Part shown: piece by piece, positions 6,570-12,463 of the stretch
Position numbering within the stretch: position 1 is the stretch's first letter
Layout of the letters: every line of letters begins with the position of its first letter
Source: Nitrosopumilales archaeon CG_4_9_14_0_2_um_filter_34_16
Lineage (GTDB): Archaea; Thermoproteota; Nitrososphaeria; Nitrososphaerales; Nitrosopumilaceae
Direction: 5' to 3'
Length of the DNA stretch: 12,463 nucleotides
NCBI GenBank assembly: GCA_002788515.1
Contig: PFRJ01000039.1
Coordinates: forward strand, 1-12,463
Notes under the pieces: generated by a model
Seen by the model: only the letters and a program-made list of their open reading frames with translations
Database searches by the model: none
What the model was told of the DNA's origin: nothing
Program-made: the position numbers and the translations under genes

Positions 6570-8666
6570 TTATTGTTTTGCTGAAGCTGATGCTGTTGGT
6601 GGAGAGTTTACTGGATCTACGGTAATAGTTACAGTATCAATATTTTCTCTTTCATTGTCATCATAAACTCGTAGTTCAAAGGACAAAACTTTGATTTCGT
6701 TGTTGGCAACAATTGGACTTGTGAATGACGTTGTGACACTAGTTGAAGAAGACAACATTACTTTTTCTCCAGAAATTTGTGTCCATTCATAGTAAAGTTT
6801 TTGATTTTCATTATCAAAACTCTTGCTTCCATCAAGAGATACTTCGATATTTTCATTTACTACTATATCAGGTCCAGCATCAGACACAATATCTAAACTC
6901 AATGTATTCTTAATTAGAATATTCATACTATCTGAAGAAAAGTTAGTCCCATCAGTGACTGTGCAAGTCATGGTAACTGTAGAATCACGAACTACACTGG
7001 GAATTGTTACGGAAGTTTGTGGATTGCTACTTTGTTCAATTTCCACATTAGATGAAGTACTCCATGAATAGTTCAATGAGTCACCATCAGAATCACTTGC
7101 AATACATTTCAAGTTAGACATTGTGTTTTCATCAACAGTCATATCAGCACCGGCACTAACACGTGGAGCGGAATTATCAGGAGTGACAAATACTATAATT
7201 TGATCAGAATTTCTTAATCCATAAGGATCAGTTGCGGTAAGTTCAAAAGCTAAACGTTTAGAACTTGATGCACCTACTTCAGGAGCAGTAAAAGATAATT
7301 TTAGACTTGATTTGTCAAAATTAATAGCATTTCCAAAAATTTGTTTCCATTCAGTTACGAGAGAATCACCATCTACATCAATCGCAGACCCGATAACTGT
7401 AACTGTGTCCCCTCCTTTCACTCTCTTATCAGGACCAGCAAATACACTTGGTGGAGAATTAATAGATGTAATTGTCACTGCAGCTTGATCAGTGTCAGAA
7501 TTACCATGATTGTCGGTTACTGTAAATTCAAACACTAGTGGTTCAGCAGCACGGACAGATGGGGAGAAAAAGTAGACAGATGAAGGTGAGCGTTCATAAA
7601 GTTCTATAGGTAATCCAGACTTTTGATTCCAAGCATATCTTAAGTTATCTCCATCAGGATCAGTTCCAGTACCCTCTAATTTTACAAGAGCATTCACAGG
7701 AACGTGTTGATCTTTACCTGCATCAGCAACAGGAGAATTGTTAGATGGTAATACTTTAACTAATGCAATATCATTTGCCCAACCACTTCCAGAAGCATAA
7801 CCTGTCACTTGAAATGACATTAATTCTTCAGAGTCGCCTACTTCAGGAGCGATAAATGTTATATTATCTCCATTAAATGAACTAAGTTTAACAGGAGTTC
7901 CAATAAATTGGACCCAAGTATAGCTAATTGGATTATTGTTTAATGCTTTACCAGTAACGCTCAAAACGACAGAGTCACCTTCGTGTACTGTTTGTATAGG
8001 ACCAGCTTCGATTGAGAATAAATTATTTCTAAGTTGGTTTGTGTATTTGTAAACATTTACAGTGTCACTTGCAACTCCACCAAATCCATCATCAACAGTA
8101 AGTTGGAATGTTATTGGTTCTAGTTGTGAATAATCAAGTGCAACTGGTTGAAATGTTAAGTGTTTTTGTGTAGTTGATCTTAATTCAATATGTTCTCCAG
8201 ATAATTGTTCCCATTTGTAAGTCAATTTATCATCATCAGCATCTGAAACTGTAGGAATTATACTCAGGACATGGATGGATTGAATGGCAGGTAAATCACG
8301 CCCTGCATCAACATTTGGAATATGATTCACAGAATTTACAATAACTTCAACAATATCAGAACTGGTTGAACCTTGAGGATCAGTTACAAGTAACTCAAAT
8401 GTTAGAACTTTAATTTCACCATTTTTAACGTCAGGGGCCATAAATGTAGGCTCTTCAACTATATTTGATGATAAAACTACAGATTCACCTTGAATTTGAG
8501 TCCATAGATACGTAAGATTTTCAGTATCATCATCGTAGCCTTCTCCAATCAAAGTTACTAGTTTGTTTTCAACTACATTGACAGATTCAGTTTGAGCAAA
8601 AGAATCAGAAACATTTCCAATTAGAAAGACACTCAAAAGAAGCGGAAGTAATAAGTAATAATTCAC
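6570..8666 (-). CDS. Secreted protein of seven PKD/Ig-like repeats
   Basis: Probable extracellular or cell-surface protein of 698 aa. A Sec signal peptide covers about 1-24: a short polar start, the hydrophobic run LLLPLLLSVFLIG, and a likely cut after SFA. The rest is seven beta-sandwich repeats of about 90-100 residues of the PKD/K319 type, beginning near 26, 115, 208, 310, 404, 499 and 592. Typical repeat marks are an opening P..xAG.D, then D.DGD.L.Y.W.Q.SG and ending F.LTVTD..G..S.D...V. Acidic DxDGD stretches may bind calcium. The first repeat lacks the opening strand, and the C-terminus ends in a lone opening strand (NSPPTASASAKQ). The only two cysteines, C521 and C568, are both in repeat six. 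No membrane anchor or sorting motif is visible. It starts with GTG, placed exactly for a leaderless transcript. A surface or adhesion role is inferred from the domain class only. Confidence 0.92.
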   Translation of the reverse strand: MNYYLLLPLLLSVFLIGNVSDSFAQTESVNVVENKLVTLIGEGYDDDTENLTYLWTQIQGESVVLSSNIVEEPTFMAPDVKNGEIKVLTFELLVTDPQGSTSSDIVEVIVNSVNHIPNVDAGRDLPAIQSIHVLSIIPTVSDADDDKLTYKWEQLSGEHIELRSTTQKHLTFQPVALDYSQLEPITFQLTVDDGFGGVASDTVNVYKYTNQLRNNLFSIEAGPIQTVHEGDSVVLSVTGKALNNNPISYTWVQFIGTPVKLSSFNGDNITFIAPEVGDSEELMSFQVTGYASGSGWANDIALVKVLPSNNSPVADAGKDQHVPVNALVKLEGTGTDPDGDNLRYAWNQKSGLPIELYERSPSSVYFFSPSVRAAEPLVFEFTVTDNHGNSDTDQAAVTITSINSPPSVFAGPDKRVKGGDTVTVIGSAIDVDGDSLVTEWKQIFGNAINFDKSSLKLSFTAPEVGASSSKRLAFELTATDPYGLRNSDQIIVFVTPDNSAPRVSAGADMTVDENTMSNLKCIASDSDGDSLNYSWSTSSNVEIEQSSNPQTSVTIPSVVRDSTVTMTCTVTDGTNFSSDSMNILIKNTLSLDIVSDAGPDIVVNENIEVSLDGSKSFDNENQKLYYEWTQISGEKVMLSSSTSVTTSFTSPIVANNEIKVLSFELRVYDDNERENIDTVTITVDPVNSPPTASASAKQ

Positions 8667-8688
8667 ACGGCTAGTTCAGGATTACAGC

Positions 8689-8696
8689 ATATTAAA
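8689..8696 (-). promoter_or_regulatory. TATA box of the PKD-repeat protein gene
   Basis: The - strand reads TTTAATAT, occupying bases 23-30 upstream of the GTG start at 8666, an ideal spacing for a leaderless archaeal transcript. It supports the GTG start and shows the gene need not depend on read-through from hemD. The rest of the 103-nt gap (8667-8769) also holds the T-rich sequence just after the hemD stop (TTTTACTTT), which may end the tetrapyrrole transcript. Confidence 0.65.
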
Positions 8697-8769
8697 CATT
8701 TGGACTAAATGTGATTATCAGGCATGATGAATAGCAAGATACAGACATGAATCACATGTTAAAGTAAAA

Positions 8770-9567
8770 TCATACAGATATTACTTCTTTTAGAGTGTCA
8801 AAAGACCCCAATACTGTATGAACCTGAGATACAGTATTTTTTACATTAAATTTTTTGAGCTCATCAGCAGTGAAGGGACCGATGGCAACAACAGGTATTT
8901 TTTCCAAGTTTTCTATTAATTGCTTTTCTTCATAGTCTTTTGACATTATCTCAAAAAAACCTCTAACTGAAGATGCACTGGTAAACACTATTCCATCAAC
9001 ATTATTTTGTGAGAATAATAATCTAAATTCATTCCATTGTGTTGTATCTCTAAATGCACAAACATCATACAAGTGGATCTCAAATACATCAATTCCAATT
9101 TTGTTTAAAAGTTCTTTAAGAAATGAAGTGGATGCACCACTACGAGGAACAATCACTTTTTTTCCAACAGCGTTAATGGATGTAAATTTTTCACCTACTC
9201 CTACCGATGAAAAAGTTGTAGGTTGATAATTGACTTTAATTCCTTCTTCTTCAAGTGCAATAGTAGTCTTTGGACCAACGGACATAACCATAGTATTTGC
9301 TACAGCTAGTTGTAACTTTTCAAATTTTCCAACCTGTTTTGCAGTATCAAATAACAGTTTAACTGCTTTAGAACTCATGAACACCGAATAATCAGGATCA
9401 TAGTTTTTTACAGATTCTAAAAATTCATCAACAATTTTTTCTCCTTTGCTTACAAGTTCTATTGTAGGCAACGTGAGTGGAATAGCATTGTTTTTTTGTG
9501 CCAATTCAACAAATTCTGTTGCATCATCTTTGGATCTAGTGATAGCAATAGTTTTTCCATCAAGCAT
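8770..9567 (-). CDS. hemD: Uroporphyrinogen-III synthase
   Basis: Cytosolic enzyme that cyclises hydroxymethylbilane and inverts ring D to give uroporphyrinogen III, the branch point for haem, siroheme and cobalamin. HemD is poorly conserved, but the two-lobed pattern is visible: GKTIAITRSK at the N-terminus, FMSSKAVKLLF in the first half, VMSVGPKTTIALEEEGI, then VIVPRSGAST, VFTSASSVRGFFEI and VVAIGPFTADELKK. Numbered from ATG 9567 the length is 265 aa, normal for the family. A GTG at 9576 would add three residues. I preferred the ATG because it gives the usual MLDGK beginning, shares one base with the sumT stop (TAATG) and has GGGTGG five bases upstream. It is the last gene of the tetrapyrrole operon. 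Context (hemL-hemC-sumT-hemD) makes the assignment firm. Confidence 0.93.
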   Translation of the reverse strand: MLDGKTIAITRSKDDATEFVELAQKNNAIPLTLPTIELVSKGEKIVDEFLESVKNYDPDYSVFMSSKAVKLLFDTAKQVGKFEKLQLAVANTMVMSVGPKTTIALEEEGIKVNYQPTTFSSVGVGEKFTSINAVGKKVIVPRSGASTSFLKELLNKIGIDVFEIHLYDVCAFRDTTQWNEFRLLFSQNNVDGIVFTSASSVRGFFEIMSKDYEEKQLIENLEKIPVVAIGPFTADELKKFNVKNTVSQVHTVLGSFDTLKEVISV

Positions 9568-10307
9568 TATTTCCACCCAATATTATCTGATAAATCAACT
9601 ACTTTACCAATAATGATGTTAGTAGGAGGAATAATTTTGTTATCTTTAATTTTTTTTGCAATATTTGTAACTGTTCCTTTGATCATTTTTTGTTTTGGAG
9701 TGGTTCCGTTTTGGATTACAGCTACTGGGGTTTTTTTGTCCATTCCACCAGAGATAAGCTGTTTGCAAATAATATCAATTCTTGATAATCCCATCATAAT
9801 TACAATTGTGTCAACAGATTTTGCAAGGTTTTTCCATTTGACAATTTCTTTTTTCTTTTCTGGATCCTCATGGCCAGTGACAAAAACAACTGATGATGCA
9901 TATTTTCTATGCGTTAAAGGAATTCCAGCATATGTTGCAGAACCAATTCCAGAAGTTATTCCAGGGATAATTTCATATTTTACTTTGTTTTCTTTGAGAA
10001 ATTCTGCCTCTTCACCACCACGGCCAAAAATAATAGGATCTCCACCCTTTAATCGTACCACATTTTTTTTGGATTTTGCATATTTTATCATCAAACCATT
10101 TGTCGTGTTTTGATGTGTTGTATCATCGCCAACAGCACGGCCAACATAGATTTTTTCTGTAGAATTTGGAATCATGGAGAGAATTTTCTTGCTTACCAGC
10201 CTGTCATATAGAACAACATCTGCTTTTTCTAGCAATTCAACTGCACGTAATGTAATTAATTTATGATCTCCTGGCCCTGCACCAACAAGATACACTTTTC
10301 CTGTCAT
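9567..10307 (-). CDS. cobA: Uroporphyrinogen-III C-methyltransferase (SUMT)
   Basis: SAM-dependent enzyme that methylates C2 and C7 of uroporphyrinogen III to give precorrin-2, committing it to cobalamin, siroheme or the alternative haem route. The 246-aa protein is a stand-alone SUMT without the dehydrogenase/ferrochelatase part found in CysG. Seen in order are VYLVGAGPGD (5-14), the core signature VVRLKGGDPIIFGRGGEE (83-100), EIIPGITSGIGSATYAGIP (112-130), LTHR (131-134) and VTGHEDP (143-149). All are conserved family positions. Its ATG overlaps the hemC stop (ATGA), and GGAGTGG lies 8 nt upstream. The gene is placed between hemC and hemD, so the enzyme that uses uroporphyrinogen III is encoded just before the one that makes it. 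Confidence 0.96.
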   Translation of the reverse strand: MTGKVYLVGAGPGDHKLITLRAVELLEKADVVLYDRLVSKKILSMIPNSTEKIYVGRAVGDDTTHQNTTNGLMIKYAKSKKNVVRLKGGDPIIFGRGGEEAEFLKENKVKYEIIPGITSGIGSATYAGIPLTHRKYASSVVFVTGHEDPEKKKEIVKWKNLAKSVDTIVIMMGLSRIDIICKQLISGGMDKKTPVAVIQNGTTPKQKMIKGTVTNIAKKIKDNKIIPPTNIIIGKVVDLSDNIGWK

Positions 10308-11239
10308 GTCTTATTCCACTCCTCTACTTTTTCTCTCCAATTTAATGCAAGATCATTTACTCCTTTTGATTGTAATTCTTCTCCAACACTTTTTCCAAGT
10401 AATTGAGGATCATTTTTCTTACCAGTTTTACTTACATGCAGAGATTGTTTACCATCAACAGAAAATGCAAATACGGTTAAGGTCATTTCAGGGCCGTTTG
10501 ATTTTGCGTATGCCCCAAGAGGGAACCTACACCCAGAGTCTACATAGTCAGATAACGCACGCTCTGCTTCAATCTCCAATCTAGAATCTGCATCTTCAAT
10601 TTTTTTCAACATTGAAATTGTTTGAGAGTCATCTGCTCTGGCAACAATTGCGATTGCACCTTGTCCAGGAGAGGGAGAAAATTCATCTACAGGTAATGAA
10701 GAATAATTCACATCCACACTCAGTCTTGTAATTCCTGCTTGTGCAAGAACTATTGCATCAAAATCTTCACCAGAGATTTTTTTTATTCGAGTTTCGATGT
10801 TGCCTCTAATTGGTTTTACTTTAACATCCGGCCGTTTTCTTGAAATTTGAACAGCACGACGAAGGGAACTGGTTCCAATTACAGCACCAGATTTGATATT
10901 TTCCAATGAAGAGCCATCTGAAGAGATAAAAACATCATTTACAACTTCACGTTTAGGGATAGATGCAATTATCAGATTGTCATCTAGCTCTGAAGGGACA
11001 TCTTTTAGACTGTGTACTGCAAAATCTATTTCTTTTTGTGTTACGGCCCTATCAATTTCTTTTTCGAATATTCCTTTTTGGTTAATTGTGAATAACGGTC
11101 TAGCATCAACATCGCCCTTTGTAGTGATTGTTTTGATTTCATATTCATAATCAGGATTCACTTTTTTTAGTTCTGATATCACCCAGTTTGTCTGAGCAAT
11201 AGATAATTGACTTCCGCGAGCACCAACTATGTATTTCAA
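10304..11239 (-). CDS. hemC: Hydroxymethylbilane synthase (porphobilinogen deaminase)
   Basis: Cytosolic enzyme that joins four porphobilinogens into hydroxymethylbilane using a covalently bound dipyrromethane cofactor. The 311-aa protein has all landmarks: GARGSQLSIAQ at 6-16, HSLKDVP at 76-82 with catalytic D80, GTSSLRRAVQ at 122-131, RGNIETR at 145-151, SPSPGQGAIAI at 188-198, and the cofactor cysteine C237 in SGCRFPLGAYA. It begins with TTG at 11239. No ATG or GTG is suitably placed, and a GGTGA Shine-Dalgarno lies exactly four bases upstream, inside the end of hemL. The TTG overlaps the hemL stop as TTGA. The overlaps at both ends with hemL and the methyltransferase gene indicate one transcript and coupled translation. 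Confidence 0.97.
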   Translation of the reverse strand: MKYIVGARGSQLSIAQTNWVISELKKVNPDYEYEIKTITTKGDVDARPLFTINQKGIFEKEIDRAVTQKEIDFAVHSLKDVPSELDDNLIIASIPKREVVNDVFISSDGSSLENIKSGAVIGTSSLRRAVQISRKRPDVKVKPIRGNIETRIKKISGEDFDAIVLAQAGITRLSVDVNYSSLPVDEFSPSPGQGAIAIVARADDSQTISMLKKIEDADSRLEIEAERALSDYVDSGCRFPLGAYAKSNGPEMTLTVFAFSVDGKQSLHVSKTGKKNDPQLLGKSVGEELQSKGVNDLALNWREKVEEWNKT

Positions 11240-12463
11240 TTTTTCACCGATTTGAGTGCAGTATCATATGCATCAAGTGTTTTGTTCAGATCATCTTCAG
11301 TGTGTGCATCAGATAGAAAAACCACTTCAAATTGTGATGGGGCAATGAATATGCCTTTTTTTAACAAAGTTCTAAACATTTTTTGGAATTTTCTAGAATC
11401 AGCTTTCTTTGATGTTTTATAATTAAGTACAGGTTTGTTTGTAAAGAAAATCTGAAACATTGAAGAGGTAAAATTGATTTGGTGTGATATGTTCATATCA
11501 GTTGCCATATCATCTAGTGCAGTGGTAAATAGAAGATTAAATCTTTCAAGTTTAGAGTAAATCTTATTTTTTAATTTATTAATTGTCTTAATTGAACTAA
11601 TTGCAGCACTTACCGAGATGGGATTTCCTGCAAAAGTGCTTGCCTGATATACCTTACCTTCAGGGGATAGTAAATCCATTATCTCTTTTCTTCCACCTAC
11701 TGCAGAAATTGTAAATCCGTTGCTTAGTGCTTTTGCTATTGTTGTGATATCAGGCTTTATTCCAAAATATTCTTGGGCTCCACCAGGTGCTACTCTAAAA
11801 CCAGTAACAACTTCATCAAAAATCAACGGAATGTTATTCTCTTTAGTAATTTTTCGTAAATCAGATAAAAAGTTCTTTTCTGGTAAAATTAAACCCATAT
11901 TAGCTAAAATTGGTTCTACAATCACTCCGGCAATATCTTTGTTTTTTCTAATTATATTTTGTAAATCTTCAATGTTGTTATATTCTGCAACCAGAGTATT
12001 GTTTGAGACTTCATCTAATCCACCATCAGAAACAGAGATACCATTATGTGCAGATCCGGATCCTGCTTTCACTAAAACAGAATCATGTGCACCATGATAG
12101 CATCCTTCAAATTTTATGATTTTTTTCTTTTTTGTAAATCCACGTGCTAATCTAATTGCAGTCATTGTAGATTCACCACCAGTATTCATCAATCTTACTT
12201 TGTCAACAGATGGAAAATTGTTAATGATTAATTTTGAAAGTTCTACTTCTAATTCAGTTGGAGTACAATACAACGTGCCTTTTGAAAGTTGGTTCACTAC
12301 AGATTGAATAATTTCTTTTCGTCTATGTCCTAAGAGTAAAGCACCATATCCATTACAAAAGTCAATGTAACGATTGTTATCTACATCCCAAATGTATGCC
12401 CCATCTGCTTTTTTTGTAAAGAAAGGATATGGATCAAAATACCTAACAGGGCTGTTAACGCCT
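11236..12463 (-). CDS. hemL: Glutamate-1-semialdehyde 2,1-aminomutase, 5' end cut by the window
   Basis: PLP enzyme that turns glutamate-1-semialdehyde into 5-aminolevulinate, the first committed tetrapyrrole precursor in the C5 pathway. The reading frame stays open to the window edge: translation above GTG 12297 still reads GVNSPVRYFDP and YIDFCNGYGALLLGH, both aminomutase sequence. That GTG is therefore internal and the gene is partial. About 408 residues are visible. Comparison of the PLP lysine (in TIAKALSNGF, visible residue 244) with E. coli K265 suggests roughly 20 residues are missing. Other marks are GGESTMTAIRLAR, FEGCYHGAHDSVLVKAGSG and DEVVTGFR. STFAGNP stands where many aminomutases have GTLSGNP, and GTLYCTPTE stands for GT.FGAPTE, so the enzyme is somewhat divergent. 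The operon context (hemC, sumT, hemD downstream) supports aminomutase over a generic class III transaminase. Confidence 0.93.
   Translation of the reverse strand, partial: GVNSPVRYFDPYPFFTKKADGAYIWDVDNNRYIDFCNGYGALLLGHRRKEIIQSVVNQLSKGTLYCTPTELEVELSKLIINNFPSVDKVRLMNTGGESTMTAIRLARGFTKKKKIIKFEGCYHGAHDSVLVKAGSGSAHNGISVSDGGLDEVSNNTLVAEYNNIEDLQNIIRKNKDIAGVIVEPILANMGLILPEKNFLSDLRKITKENNIPLIFDEVVTGFRVAPGGAQEYFGIKPDITTIAKALSNGFTISAVGGRKEIMDLLSPEGKVYQASTFAGNPISVSAAISSIKTINKLKNKIYSKLERFNLLFTTALDDMATDMNISHQINFTSSMFQIFFTNKPVLNYKTSKKADSRKFQKMFRTLLKKGIFIAPSQFEVVFLSDAHTEDDLNKTLDAYDTALKSVKN

Noticed and set aside
6559..6571. AT-rich imperfect palindrome just after the PKD gene as a terminator
   Set aside because: The arms do not pair properly and no T run follows directly.
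6570..8666. Tandem DNA repeats within the PKD-protein gene
   Set aside because: The repeats are visible at the protein level only; the nucleotide copies have diverged and show no recent tandem duplication.
8710..8756. Possible hairpin or operator in the hemD/PKD gap (GTGATT at 8710 and AATCAC at 8751)
   Set aside because: Only six paired bases with a loop of about 35 nt; this is expected by chance in AT-rich DNA.
9496..10113. A 205-codon open frame on the + strand opposite sumT and hemD
   Set aside because: It is antisense to two firmly identified enzymes, is rich in I, F and S as expected from the complement of AT-rich coding DNA, and has no promoter or ribosome site that I can see.
11720..12097. 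A 125-codon + strand open frame opposite hemL
   Set aside because: It lies entirely inside the conserved aminomutase frame and shows no recognisable motif; it is a shadow frame.
12295..12297. GTG at 12297 as the start of hemL
   Set aside because: Translation continues upstream to the window edge with clear aminomutase sequence (GVNSPVRYFDP, FCNGYGALLLGH), so this codon is an internal valine.

Overview
This AT-rich window looks like chromosomal DNA of a Nitrosopumilus-type ammonia-oxidising archaeon (Nitrososphaeria, formerly Thaumarchaeota). The assignment is inferred from several signs. The phosphoglycerate kinase has archaeal-type motifs. Promoters have a TATA box about 28-30 nt upstream of an apparently leaderless start codon. 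Downstream genes use GGTG-type Shine-Dalgarno sites, and genes are packed into overlapping operons. Secreted PKD-repeat proteins are also common in this group. No mobile element, tRNA, rRNA or CRISPR array is visible. The genome is dense: the largest gaps without genes are 124 and 103 nt.

Layout. On the + strand, pgk (59-1267) stands alone at the left edge. Everything else is on the - strand. Reading in the - direction from the right edge, the first block is a tetrapyrrole operon: hemL (cut by the window edge), hemC, sumT and hemD, all overlapping by 1-4 nt. It makes 5-aminolevulinate, hydroxymethylbilane, uroporphyrinogen III and precorrin-2, the common stem of cobalamin, siroheme and haem. 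Of this stem only hemB (and hemA, upstream of hemL) is not seen. Next comes an independently promoted gene for a secreted protein of seven PKD/Ig-like repeats (6570-8666). The last block is an iron-sulfur assembly operon with its own TATA box: sufB, sufD, a Rieske-type ferredoxin, sufS, a sufU/iscU-like scaffold and a small zinc-ribbon protein. Its last gene overlaps the 3' end of pgk tail to tail by 8 bp.

How the genes work together. SufS would take sulfur from cysteine, the SufU-like protein would accept it or scaffold clusters, and SufB-SufD would form the scaffold. The ATPase SufC is missing although both ends of the operon are visible, so it must be encoded elsewhere. The Fe-S and tetrapyrrole operons both supply metal cofactors, but the sequence shows no shared regulation.

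The most interesting points are: the sufC-less suf operon with an embedded Rieske protein; a scaffold with IscU-like spacing, a SufU-like RIKC motif and an extra CxxCxxC cluster; an unrecognised Cys-rich protein closing the operon; a 9-bp direct repeat upstream of the suf promoter; and a PKD protein whose first repeat lacks the opening strand while its C-terminus carries a spare one.
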